A DNA stretch of 64,000 bases from Podocnemis expansa (Eukaryota > Chordata > Testudines > Podocnemididae). The stretch spans positions 3,492,639 through 3,556,638 of the forward strand of contig ML681992.1 of assembly GCA_007922195.1 (NCBI GenBank), given 5' to 3'. A program made the position numbers and the translations under genes. A model generated the notes under the pieces. It worked only from the letters and a program-made list of their open reading frames with translations, searched no databases and was not told the origin of the DNA. The stretch's first letter is position 1, and the number at the start of each line of letters is the position of its first letter. Of the stretch, positions 1 to 11,487 are shown piece by piece.

Positions 1-2482
1 CAGTTTTTAAGGGCATGTAGTTCAGGAACAACTTATCAAATCTGGTTAGAAAATATCAGCTTCAAAGATGGGAGAGAGTAGGGTGAAGCTAAATACTCCT
101 CTGTTTACAGATTTTAATCAGATTCATAACGAAAACTATTTTAATCTTAACTTTGGAATGGCTACTTTACTCCCATTTACTAAACTGTAAAATATAATGA
201 TACTCTGAGGGAATGTAGCCTGTAAAATAAATACATCTGTGAAATACCAAGGTAGATTTCATCGAATCACTTCATAAAACTCATGAGGAATATCAGTTTG
301 CTGAACAGTAATGTAACATTACATGGTGAATTTCACTGCACAATATTTTTAGAAATTTCAGACTCTGAATTACAAGCAGAAGTTTCTGTAGATAGACGGA
401 GCAACAAGATCTTAACATGCAACAGATTTTGTAAGACAGTCTATTCTTACCACAGCTCGTCATTCTTTGTAATCCCTCTGGCAGGGGGTCTAGTGCTAAA
501 ATTAAATTATACCTGCCTACCATCCTCAAATCTAATCAGGCTGTAATTTGCAAAATAAAACAATTAAAATTAGAGTCAGGCCAGCCTCCCACTGTTTATG
601 ATCTCATTCTATTTGAAATGAGTAGGTGGAAATTCACCAATTGCAAAGCATTTGCTTTATATCAGTTTTTCTTGTTATTGCAGCAGCAGCTTATTTGGTG
701 AATGGTTTGCAGTCTTCCCATCTAAAAATAGATGGATACCAATTCAAACCTTTTGGCAGTATTTCACATCAAAATATCATTAGTAAATAGTTATGCTTTA
801 TTTTCCTGTAAGAGACACTGCCATGAAGCCAATCTATACAAATATAAATAAAGACAGTTATTTAGAATCTCAAACATATATATAGATACATGAGCTTGTT
901 CACATTTGGTTCAGTAATGTATGAAGTGACTTACGAGAAACATATTGGTTAGCGGAAGTGGTAAGCCTCCTCTGTTAATGGAACACCTTACAGTTCAATA
1001 CCAGGGTGGAGTGCTTTATGTATGGACAGCTGATGCCTTTAGAAACTGTCTTATAAAAGAGAAATGCATAATTGTATTACCCACTTTGAGGACCCAGAGA
1101 GACTGAGTCAGGGAGGTTCTTCTGCTCACCCATTGTGTCAGGTCAGTAAGCTTTACACAGCTCCTTACAGCTGTTGCATCTTGTCCCCTTGCTTCAGGTC
1201 AGCAGTGTTGGACACACAGCCCATTCCCTTGCATCTCCTCTACATACACACACAGAAGCAGCCAAATGGATCTTGATCTACCTTCCACAGTCTGCAAACT
1301 AGACATCAGGAGGTCTCATAAATTAGTAACCAGTGGTATTACTTCTTTTATACCCCTGTGAGTAGGCCCAGTCATGATCTGGTGCATGAAGAACACAACC
1401 TCCAACTGAAGCCAATGGCAATCTCCATCTCCTCCATATATTAGTTACAATGGAGAATGGATCAGACCCTCAGTTTACAAAAAGTCACTCATCTCTGCTT
1501 CTGGATCCTCACATTAGACTTGTAAACAACTATTTATGTCAATGCAACCATACAACTTTGTTTTCTTGTTTCCTACCATTACAGTGCCCGGCTTTCTACC
1601 TCAGGTCTGTTATGCATTGGGGTGTCAGTATCTGTTGCTAACATCTATAGTCAGAGGCCTAACACAAATTAACTTCTTCAGTAATGGAGGAAGTGAAAAG
1701 AATTTCAAATGCACTGAAGTAATTTAGTAACCCAAGTCCTATTTTCAGAATAAATTTAGGAACCTAAGTTCCATTGAGTTTCAATTAGACTTAGGTTCCT
1801 GACTTCCTGAGGGCCTGATCTTCAAAATTATCTTTCTGCCTAAAGAAATTTTTCAAAAGCATCTTATCAGATTATGTACCTAACACCCACTGAAATCAAT
1901 TGAACCTCCAACCACTGCAGGGTTAATAGAACCCTTTTGGCAGGTGGTTAAAAAGGGCCACATTTCACATATCTATGGTCCCTCCCAACATATAAAATCA
2001 GCTCAATTTCCTACTTAGTAGCTTGGGAAAATTAAAAGGTACCACTCACAAGCATTCCAAGACTATGTACAAACAAGGGAATTAGAGGGGAAAAGGAACA
2101 CATTCAAAACTGAGAGACAGTGTGGAACATGTACACCTAGAAAGAACAAGAAACCTGCTTCCAGTAATTTAGTAGTGGTTCATGCAACTAACTCCCTTAC
2201 CCCCACTGTTAAGACTATCCTACAGATAGTCTGCTGTCTGCACCACTTCATCTATCCACCAACCGCACTCTTGATTTATATCAATAAAAAGCAGTAGTCC
2301 AAGAATTCAGTCCCAAAGGACCCACCTGCTTGACATGAACTGACCCATCTTTAGGACTCTACTTTAAGGTGATTGGAAGATAGAACCTCCCCAGAATCCA
2401 CTCAACTCTGCTACTGTTCTCCAAATAGTCTCACAGCAGAGTCCCCATGGGCAGGGAGCCAAAATTGAATAGAATCTAATCA
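1..2482. other. Intergenic DNA, no gene recognised
   Basis: AT-rich sequence with only short open frames (under 90 codons) that show no domain, no codon pattern and no splice-bounded conserved peptide. I recognise no transposon except possible very old fragments. A short hairpin near 1758-1800 is listed separately. Confidence 0.6.
1758..1800. repeat. Small perfect inverted repeat
   Basis: A 12-base arm (AGGAACCTAAGT, 1758-1769) is repeated exactly inverted at 1789-1800, with a 19-base loop. It is probably a relic of a fold-back MITE. There is no T-run to suggest a terminator. Confidence 0.7.
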
Positions 2483-2592
2483 AATCATAGGGTTGGAAGG
2501 GACCTCATGATATCATCAAGTCTAACCCCCTGGGAATTGAACCCAGGGCCTTCTGTATATTAAGCAGAGGTGCAAGCCACTAAAATATTTAG
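2483..2592 (-). repeat. tRNA-derived SINE (turtle Pol III/CR1-tail type)
   Basis: Read on the minus strand, the right part is tRNA-like. A B-box match GGTTCAATTCC lies at 2533-2543 and an A-box-like stretch (TAGTGGCTTGCACC) at about 2569-2582. It then runs into a CR1-like 3' tail containing a GGTCCCTTCCAACCCTATGATT-like end at 2483-2502. Turtle Pol III SINEs are known to be tRNA-derived and to share their 3' tail with CR1, which supplies the replication machinery in trans. This is an old, mutated copy, unlikely to be transcribed. Confidence 0.7.
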
Positions 2593-2774
2593 GCCCATAA
2601 GCAAAATCCTGCTTCTTGAAAATGAGTCCATTGCCACAATATTGGAGCTTTCTTTTCTGTTGAGCCTCTCTGGAAACCCACTACCCCCAAAATCCAAGTT
2701 CATGTTGTTGGGATGTTTAATATGTTTTGATGGTAACATATCTTTATTGTGTAATGGTATGGAAAGGGTTAATC

Positions 2775-3030
2775 ATAGAATCATAGAAATGGGAAGGGAC
2801 CATGAGAGGTCATCAAGTCCTGTCCCCTGCACTCATGGGAGGATCAAGTACCCTCTTAAACCATCCCTGACAGGTACTTATCTAACCTGTATTAAAAACT
2901 TCCAGTGATGGAGATTCCACAACCTACCTAGGCAATTTATTCCTTTGGTTAAATTTTCTCCTAATGTCCAACCTAAACCTCTCTTGCTGTGATTTAAGCC
3001 CATTGCTTCTTGCCACAACATGGAGTTTTT
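2775..3030 (-). mobile_element. CR1 LINE 3' fragment
   Basis: The left edge carries ATAGAATCATAGAA, the reverse complement of the TTCTATGATTCTAT tail that ends CR1 elements. It continues into the conserved CR1 3' UTR text (agggaccatgagaggtcatc, then attccacaacctacctaggc). The 5' part is missing, as is usual for CR1 after target-primed reverse transcription. Non-coding. Confidence 0.8.
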
Positions 3031-5940
3031 CCACTCTATTCTGAATGAGATAGTACAGTGTGCATAAGGTAGTACCATGTGCAAAAAGATTGAGTGCCAT
3101 GTGGAAAGACAGCTGGGTGCTGTGTGTACAATTCAGCAGGTGGTTTGCAGAGCATAGTACCATGTGCAACTGTGTGGTGAAAAAATGTACTATATATTGC
3201 TAGCAGACCCTTAGACATAAGTTGCCCATCCCAGAGGCAGTGTGTGTTTGGGACCTGCTTAGTTACCAACCATTAAGACTACAGAAGAGGAATTACACTT
3301 ACCTGTATCACAAGCATGCTGATTCAATCCATCGATCCATGCCCTCATTTCCAATTATCTTTAGGAGTCCTGTCATCTTTGCTGCTGCTGTGTTCCTGAC
3401 TCCCTGTGTTCCAGTGTCTATATCCACACTGGATGGGGGAGGACTGTGCCCCTGTAAGGGTGAAGAAAAGATAGTTAAGCACCATTCACACAAACTGGTG
3501 AGGGAAAGAATAAGAAGTATATAGACTCATAATATCTGTTCTAAGAACTATACATCCAATCTGGTGACATATCTGTTCTGCCTATTTAAAACTCAACCTA
3601 TTAATAAATTGCTTGATTTATTTCATCTCTCTCTCATTTAACTAATTCTACTGGCGTAAGTCACAACTCTGATAGATGGGTGCAAGAGGAGAGCCTAGAG
3701 GTTACGTGGAATCCCTGCTAAAATAAATGTATCTGGGGGTCAGGATGGATGAGTGAGTCTTGTACTCTCTCCATCTGGTAACAATGTATCCTTATGGTGA
3801 TTTTCCAAATGTCATTATAGGAAATCTAGGCAGGCAGCCTATGCTACTCTTTATTGTATTTATAGCAGCACTTTTCACCAAGAGAGGAAGCAGAGAGCTC
3901 ATTCACCTCTGGCTCTTCTGATTATATGGTCTTCATTAATATTCATTCTACTAATTTAGTCCATTGTAGATATAGGCAAAAGCTGTGAAACTCAGGTCTG
4001 AATGTAGATCAAAGTGTCCCCAAAGTTCAGGAAATGAGCTGACTTAGAATGCTATCACTGGAACTGAGATATGAATAAAATGGCTTTTCAGTCTGTTTTT
4101 GAACATGCTAGAACACGTTTTAATGAACATTCCCAATGGATGCCACCTAATTTCACTGAAAAGATTACAGACACATACACTAAAGCTCAGTCAGTTTAGC
4201 TTACTGGAGTGTCTGCTTTTTTATTGTTACTTAATAGTGAGATCCACAGTTGGGAGTGTCAGAAATCGATGGATACAGAAATCATTGCAATTCTTATAAA
4301 TCATTATTACACATGACCTAACTTTGTGTAAGTTGAGTAAAATACTCAAAGGACATTGAGGCAGTTCTATATATGGTTAGAAAAGTTAGATCTGATACCT
4401 TTTACACACACTTCCAACAGATACAAATGATTATGCAAGGCAGCAAAGCATCATGCCTTTATTTATATTCTTAATCTGGTTTAGTTACTATGTATAAAAT
4501 GCTTTGATGCTTTATGTAAGTGCTAAATATTACTTCCAGATGCAGAGTGTCAACTTAGAAAAAGTTAAGATTATAAATTTTTATTTTACTGAAAGAAGAG
4601 GATGCTCAGCAATTTCCAGGAGCACATGGAAAATGAATATTTTCTGCCAGGAGGCAAAAAAAGATAACAAACCACCAGTAGCCACATTTGGAGGGTCTAG
4701 CCTTTTTTTTTTTAATTATACCCTGGTTCTTCTTAAAAATCTTTGGTTAGCTTTGAGTGTTCCTGATCCTCAACATTCTGATTATAGATTTTTCTTTTCC
4801 TTTAATGATTGGGTTAAGGTGAAACAAATGTGAGATATAAAAAATTTCAGAGGGGACTGTTGAGCAAATCAAACAATATAAGCATGTGTAATTATGCTTA
4901 TTAGTAAAGATTTATAGTTCAGTAAAGCCCAGAAGTCTCTATCAGGCTCAGTTGTACAAGTGCTTTACAGTCATATTCAAAGATCTGTGTCTTGAGAAAA
5001 GAAAAGAAACATACAGGGCTGGAAGGTGATACAAACGAACATTCCACAGCTACCCCTAAAGCTAGCTATCGTTAGCTAGCCTATTTCTCACAAATATTAC
5101 AGCAGTGTCGGGCCAGGGAAAGAGCTGAATAAGAGGCAAATAGCCTCATGAATTGGTCCCTAGAAGGCATTAGGTGCCTAAGGACAAGATGGAAGAAGGT
5201 GTGGAGATATTCTTGATAAACAAAGGGATATATAATGAAGGTTGGAATGAGAGTTTTGGATGTCTGGTCAGAAAGAAAGCAATCTTAAATGTTACAGAGG
5301 CATCAGCAAGATTTTAGCATGGAAAAGATTTGCCTGGATATGCCAGGAAAAGGACTGGCTTAGCTGGCAAAGCTGAATGGTAAGAAGATTATGTTAGAGG
5401 TGTCAGATAATGAGAGTAGTAGGCCCTGTTTCAGTAGGAAGATCAGGAGTTCAATTTTAGACATGTTTAATTATAGTTGATGGGGAGGTGTACAGGAGGT
5501 GCTGAAGGAACACAGCAAGATGGAGAATAAGCAAAGGAAGAGCTCACTAGTAAGGAGGCTGGTGAGAGACTTTGACAAAGACAGTAACTGGAACTCTACC
5601 TTCAGATGACTGTCATAGTAACATCCCTGCAGCTTAGCAGAGCAGGCTTATGAACAGATTTAGACTGGCTACAGAGCTTCCATCTAGACATAAGCACAAG
5701 AGGTATGTTCTCTGAAATATTTTGAGGTGCTATAGACTGTGGCAATTATTCTATAAAGGTAAGGTATACACAGCATCATCTAGTGCCTAAATACAATTCA
5801 GTTTACCATTCTATTCCCTCTCCTCCTTCAAGTTTACATTCCAACCATTTGTGATATTTACTTCATCATACTATCACTGACGTTCAGAATGTCTCAGTCT
5901 GTTAAGTGTCTCTGAACCATACTTGTTTTCTAACTACTAG
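3031..5940. other. Intergenic DNA, nothing coding
   Basis: No gene is recognised. The phrase agtaccatgtgcaa occurs twice about 85 bases apart (near 3070 and 3156), a hint of a decayed tandem repeat. A T-run lies near 4701. The stretch 5380-5560 (recaggagttcaattttaga-type text) resembles an old amniote-wide interspersed repeat, but I cannot name it. Confidence 0.5.
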
Positions 5941-5990
5941 ACCAGAATGATTAACAACTTGATCAACCAGAATGATTAACACCTTGATCA
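5941..5990. repeat. 25-bp tandem duplication
   Basis: The 25-base unit at 5941-5965 (accagaatgattaacaactt plus gatca) is repeated head-to-tail at 5966-5990 with one mismatch (acaactt versus acacctt). It is a simple local duplication with no associated gene. Confidence 0.9.
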
Positions 5991-6036
5991 ACTAGCTATC
6001 CATTATTTGGTTTATATGTAATCTTTAAGTCTTTCA

Positions 6037-6551
6037 GGCTATGTCTACATCTGCACAAATTTGTTCGGATTTGCTAGTCTGAACTAAGAAGTTCAAGGTT
6101 AGTCCAAACTAACCGTGGGTTAGTTCAAACTAACTAGGAATTTTTTAGTTTGAACTAACTACACATTATAGTTCAAACTAACTCTTAGTTCAAACTAGAA
6201 CATGTGGTTAGTTTAAACTAATGGCTTAGTTCGAACTTTCTAAGCCTTAGGTCGGGTCTTGCCCATGCCTAGTTCAAACACGACCTCTTAAAGTCAATTT
6301 AAGGCTTAAGTCAACTTTATTAAGTCAATGTAAGCCAGTGTAGATAGGAATAGCCCTTACGTCAAGTTAATTGGCCTCCAGGTCCCCTCCCAGAATCCTT
6401 GGCCTCCCAGGAAGGGTCAACCCAGTACCTGCCAGTGTGGATGCAGGCAGTCAACAGTTTTCAGTGTGGACGTTCTAAGTAGACTTAACAAGGTTGACTT
6501 TAAGTTAACCTTGTTAAGTCAACTTAACAGAGCCTCCAGTGTAGACATACC
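6037..6551. mobile_element. Harbinger-like fold-back MITE, GTTCGAACT subfamily
   Basis: The left end GGCTATGTCTACA (6037) and the right end, reverse complement GGTATGTCTACAC (ending 6551), form terminal inverted repeats. Subterminal DNA is packed with short palindromic words (tagttcaaacta, gttcgaact, taacaaggttgactttaagt). About 515 bp and non-coding. The termini resemble the Harbinger MITEs elsewhere in this window, but the internal words differ, so this is a separate subfamily. I could not make out a clean 3-bp target duplication. Confidence 0.65.
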
Positions 6552-7582
6552 TTTAGTTCTGCAGCGTCTATGAGCAGATAATTTATTCTTTTTCCTTTGT
6601 TGATTCCTGGCCACTGCACTGACTGACTGGCCCACTCATTGTGTTTAATTAGTCCTTGATGTCCTTTGTTAATGAGGTTTAGATTTCTCTACTCATTGCA
6701 TTTGGAATTAATATTTGATCTTGAAAGCTTGATTCAACCTTTAATCAGGAGTCAATTTTATTTGCTTATTTGTCCACATACTGTAAAACAGTTTGTCACT
6801 TCATTTGTGTCCTATATATCTTTAATGCAACTTAGACTACACTAGCTATAAAAAGCAACCTTGTCAAACACATCTTCAAGAAATTCTTTTTTCTGACACT
6901 GGTTTGTATGAATGCACAGAATCCATGCATACATCTATGACCTCATCAAACGTGAATAATTGAGTGTGATTCTGGGCTTTATGACAAAGTGTTTGCTACC
7001 ACCAACTGTTTCCATGAATATATTTAGCAATTAGGTTAACCTCATAAAAAGATATTGCCATCACAGAGGTGCTTGATCTATGTCTTTTTTGTTGATGATG
7101 GTTACAAACAGCTTATGGTTCATGAGTGTATGAGAATCTAAGCCACACACAGTTTCATATTTTTTCCCTTTTCTTTAAAACTTATACCATTGGGTGACAT
7201 CATGTTGTAGACCCAAAGATTTTCCTTGCCTATGACAATCTGTTTTATTTTCTTTAACTTATTTTTCCCTTTATGAAGCAACAGAATAGGAATCCTGCAA
7301 GCTGCAGGTGTACACTATATAGTTCAGCATTGTCTCTTAAGGTTATTTTTTACAGGATTGCCTTTCAAAAGTCCAATATGACTTAATATTCTGTCTAGTT
7401 CTTTCACCTTTCTCATTAAACCTATTATGATTGCCATGCTGTGGCTGAAAAGGTTGTCCTTGTACCTTTGACCAAATACAAATAAAAAAACCTTCCCAAT
7501 CAGAATATAAACTGTTTCTGTGGTGAACTGACCCATGCAGCTCAGCATACTTCCAGAGCTAGTCAAGTGATTTCAACTTTGA
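6552..7582. other. Intergenic DNA, nothing coding
   Basis: AT-rich with no recognisable gene or named repeat. Confidence 0.5.
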
Positions 7583-8146
7583 GCTGCAGGTTTCTAACCA
7601 TCAGAGGAGTAAAGTTCTGGAATAGCTTTCCAAGGAGAGCTGTAGAGGCAAAACCATAACTGCCCTCAAAACTGAGCTTGATTAATTTATGGAGGGGATG
7701 GTATGATGGGATGGCCTAGTTTGGCAATAGGGTGAGTTTTGACTACTGGTGATGGATATGCCCGTGGTTTGCAGAGGTAGGTTGGATGGGGTGGGCTCTG
7801 AGTTATTACAGAGAATTCTTTCTTGGGTGACTGACTTGCTCACATGCTCAGTGTTAAACTGATTGCCATATCTAGGGTTGGGAGGGAATTTTCCCCTGGG
7901 ACATATTGACTTGAGCTCTGAGGATTTTTGAGCTTCCTCCATAGCATGGGGCATGGCTCACTTGCTAGTTGATTCTCTGTATCTTCAAGTCTTTAAATCA
8001 TGATCTGAAGACTTTAATAACTCAGTCATTGGATAGAGGTTTATTGCAGGAGTGGATGGATGAGGTTTTGTGAACTGCATTGTGAAGGAAGTCAGACTAG
8101 ATGATCATATCTGTCCCTTCTGACCTTAGAGTCTCTGAGTCTATGA
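7583..8146 (+). mobile_element. CR1 LINE, 5'-truncated 3' end
   Basis: This is about 560 bp closely similar, with a shared order of blocks, to 10920-11487. The blocks are the last RT codons (ggtttctaaccatcagagga), the stop region near gatggcctagtttggcaata, a long 3' UTR, and the terminal ggtcagactagatgatcata / cttctgaccttagagtct tail. It starts abruptly inside the RT C-terminus, the normal signature of incomplete reverse transcription. No intact coding remains. Confidence 0.85.
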
Positions 8147-8364
8147 GAGAGGAGTTGAAGGTGATTGTGAATCCCTTCTGAAATGACAGTGACATCAACT
8201 TCTCAGTCAAATTAGAAGACAAGTTCCAAACAGTTTTTCCAGAAATATTGTTTCACTCTACAGACAGGACCTGTTATCACATGTGTTAGATCCCACATAC
8301 AATAGCTCTTGGGGAAAACAAATCCCAAATATATATATAAATGATGAGGCCCAAGTCAGCAGTT

Positions 8365-8822
8365 AATACTCAAGAAAGACCTTGGAGTCAAAACACATAA
8401 TTCTCTAAAAATGTCTACTCTTTCTGGGACAACAATCAATAAAAGTTAACAGAATATTATAAACTACCAGGAAATAGATAAAATATTGCAATAATAGAAT
8501 AATAGGATAGATAAAATATTATAGTGCCACCATGTAAATCCATGGTATACCCACACCTTCCATGTTGCATGTAATTCTGGTTGCCCCAGCTAAAAAAATA
8601 TTAGAATTGGAAACAAGGTCTATCTATGACCATTAGCCAAGAATGCTGGAGGAGCAAACCTCATGCCCTGGGTGTCCCTAAATTTCTAACTGCCAAAAAC
8701 TGGTATTGTTGACATCAAAGGGATTACTTGATATTGTCCTGTTCTGTTCAGTCCTTCTGAAGGAAGATAGAATATTGAGCCAAATGGACCAGTGGTCTGA
8801 CCCAGTATGTTCTTATGACTAT
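8365..8822 (+). mobile_element. CR1 LINE fragment (different subfamily)
   Basis: The element begins near the RT thumb motif (aagaccttggagtcaaaaca, the EKDLGV block). It passes the RPHLEY-equivalent region (cacaccttccatgttgcatg) and ends in the 3' UTR text gaccagtggtctgacccagt / atgttcttatg. Frames are broken and an internal segment is deleted. It is a dead copy. Confidence 0.7.
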
Positions 8823-9739
8823 ATACTAACAGCTCCATAACTACTGTAGTGCAGCAAATGGCTGAAAAGTATAACCATATTTTGTTCATTTATTACATCT
8901 TACACCTTTGGTTGGGCACACTAATTTAGGTTATGAGTTTTTGCATGTCTTCTGCGTTTAGCCTAAAAGATTTTATAGTTAGCTTGGAATTCATGTCTTA
9001 TAATTTCAGGGATAGTATGACAGTTTCTTTTACCACGCATGCTATATCTCTATACTGGTTTTAAGCTAGTTTCTATTTTTCAGGTTTAGCAAGTTGCTTG
9101 TTGTTGTTACTTCCTTAGCTCAATCTGTTTTGTTTTTAGGAAAGCTATGTGTTAGGATAGCTGCAAAATAACCAGGTGTCTAATATCTTCATGCTTTATA
9201 GAAATCAGTTTCCTGCCAAGTCATGTAAATCTCTTATACAATATTCAGCAGACCCTCCCTGGATCTTGAATTCTCTTGTGAAAACCCTGTCATAAACCAC
9301 ACTTCTCTGAAATATAAATTTGCATCAACTATAGCCAGAACCCTTTCATAGTCATCTTTGTGACTGTCATCAGAAAAAGCAAGTGAGTTAAAGATTTCTT
9401 CTGCTTTAACTATGACATCTGAATTTCTCCAGTTTCCTTGAGGAGTTCAGCAGCAATACAAAACCTGGTAAAACACTATTTCCAGTCTGTCCATTCTGAA
9501 GATCTCTCAAAGCACAAGTTCTCTTGGGATGCTGAAGAGTGGGTTATTGATGAACTCCTGCACTCTTTCTTGGATGGTTTTTATTCTGTTTGCAAGAATG
9601 TTTGTTTGTTTTTCTTCTATTTCTCTTCCAGTACCAGTTAAGCTACCTTTCCTTTTGAGACCTTGTTGTGTGTTCCATGCCTGCTATTAGTAAGTCAGCC
9701 TATACTAGAGAGATCTGGAGCAAGATTAGAGGCCTGAAC
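8823..9739. other. Intergenic DNA, nothing coding
   Basis: No gene, repeat family or RNA gene recognised. Confidence 0.5.
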
Positions 9740-9960
9740 TGTGAAACAAACAAACAAACAAACAAGGAGTTGTGTGGCACTTTAAGACTAACAGATTTAT
9801 TTTTTGCAGAGCTTTCATTGGAGAAAATCCCACTTCGTCAGTGGGATTTTCTCCCATGAAAGCTCTGCGAAAAATAAATCTGTTAGTCTTAAAGTGCCAC
9901 ATGACTCCTTGGTTTTTTTCCTGGATTAGACTAACACAGCTATCCCTTTGGAAACTGAAC
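9740..9960. repeat. Interspersed repeat copy folded into a long hairpin
   Basis: It starts with an AAAC microsatellite (about 9744-9764). Arm 1 (9763-9833, caaggagttgtgtggcactt ...) is inverted as arm 2 (9841-9911) with only a few mismatches around a 7-base loop (ttcgtca). After arm 2 the family's end motif follows (agactaacacagctatccct). The same family occurs unfolded at 13973-14231, 18594-18690, 33226-33420 and 36655-36830. I know this repeat as abundant in turtles but cannot assign its class with certainty. It has no coding sequence. Confidence 0.85.
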
Positions 9961-10227
9961 TGTGAACCAAAAGTCAGACCATGTATTAAAGCAGATTCTG
10001 ACTAGTTCACTAACCAGCACATGAACTATTGAGCAGCCTGAAGAGTATTACTGAGGCAACAACATACCAGCTTTCAGCACTTATCATAAACTTCCGTATT
10101 AGATTTGGACTGGCTACTGAGCTGTCATCAAAAAGCGGTAAAAAAATTGTTCTCTCCCTTAGATGTATTAGGTGATAAGGGTGATACTTTTATGTGCTGT
10201 TGGCTAAGGCAAAAAGTGGGATTGTGC

Positions 10228-11487
10228 TAATTAAGTTTCCAGATGACTCCAAGTTGGGGAGTACTGCCAATACAGAGAAGGATTGAGATATCATACAGAA
10301 TGATCTGGATGACCTTGTAAACTAGAGTATTAGGGATAAGATGAAATTTAGTAACAGGAAGTACAAGTTCATGCATCTAGGAACAAATAAGAATTTTTTC
10401 TTTAAGTTGGGGGGTGCATCATTTGGAAGTGATGGAGGAGGAAAAGGACCTGGGAGTGTTGGTTGATCACAGGATGACTATGAGCCTCCAACATGATATG
10501 GCTGTGAAAAAAGCTAAGGTGGTCCTCGGATGCATCAGACAAGGCATTTCCAGTAGAGCTAGGGAGATGTTAGCGCCATTATACACAGAGGTATCAAGAC
10601 CACATCTAGAATATTGTTTACAATTCTGGCCCCCCATGTTTAAGAAACAAGAATTCAAGCTGGAAAAACTGCAGAGAAGGGCTACAAGGATGATCTGTAA
10701 AATGGAAAACCTGCCTTATGAGGGGAGACTTATACAGTTTTGCTTGTTTAGCCTAACCAAAAGAAGGTTGTGGGGTGATGTGATTGCTCTCTATAAATAC
10801 ATCAGAGGGATAAATACAAGGGAGGGAGAGGAATTATTTGAGTACAACACCAATGTGGACACAAGAACAAATGGATACAAACTGGCCATCAGGAAATTTA
10901 GGCTTGAAATTAGATACAGGTTTCTAACCATCACAGGAGTAAAGTTCTGGAATGATCTTCCAAAGGGAGATGTGGGGGCAAAAAACATAACTGCCTTCAA
11001 AATTAAGCTCAATAAATTTATGGAGTGGATGCTATTATGGGATGACCTAGTTTGGCAATAGACTGAGTTTTGGCTACTGGTAGTGGATTTGCCAGTGGTC
11101 TGAAAAGGGAGGTTGGATAGGGTGGGTTCTGAGTTATTACAGAAAATCTATCTTGGGTGACTGGCTGGTGAGACTTGTCCACATGGTCAGTGTTTAACTC
11201 AGTGCCATATTTGGGGTCCAGAAGGAATTTTTACCCAGGGCATATTGGCTAGAGCCCCGGAGATTTTTTACCTTCCTCTGTAGCATTGGTCATGGCCCAC
11301 TTGCTGGTGGATTCTCTGTATCTTGAAGTTTTTAAATCATGATTTGAAGACATTAATAACTCAGTCATAGGATACAGGATTATTGCAGGAGTGGGTGGGT
11401 GAGGTTTTGTAGCCTGTATTGTGCAGGAGGGTCAGACTAGATGATCATATTTGTCCCTTCTGACCTTAGAGTTTATGAGTAAGCTAG
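10228..11487 (+). mobile_element. CR1 LINE, 3' third
   Basis: The copy starts at the RT catalytic region (aagtttccagatgactccaa, equivalent to the F-x-D-D block). It runs through the RT thumb and C-terminal ORF (10414-11061), then a 3' UTR of about 425 bp to the gaccttagagtttatgag tail. CR1 is the dominant non-LTR retrotransposon of birds and turtles. 5' truncation explains the absence of endonuclease and upstream RT. Confidence 0.9.
10414..11061 (+). pseudogene. CR1 reverse transcriptase C-terminal fragment
   Basis: This is a 215-codon open remnant of the CR1 ORF2 product, the endonuclease/reverse transcriptase that copies CR1 RNA at nicked chromosomal DNA. Family blocks in order are EEEKDLGVLVDHRM (about residues 8-21), CIRQGISSRAREMLAPLYTE, VSRPHLEYCLQFW, LEKLQRRATRMI, LFSLTKRRLWGDVIALYKYI and VKFWNDLP near residue 180. 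These are the thumb and C-terminal conserved segments. The palm with the catalytic aspartates lies upstream, out of frame and only partly present, and the endonuclease domain is missing. The first Met is internal to the original protein, so it is not a true start. It cannot act as a reverse transcriptase. Confidence 0.9.

Noticed and set aside
5041..5085. gctagctatcgttagctagc palindrome
   Set aside because: Short imperfect palindrome of low-complexity TAGC words, with no associated element ends.
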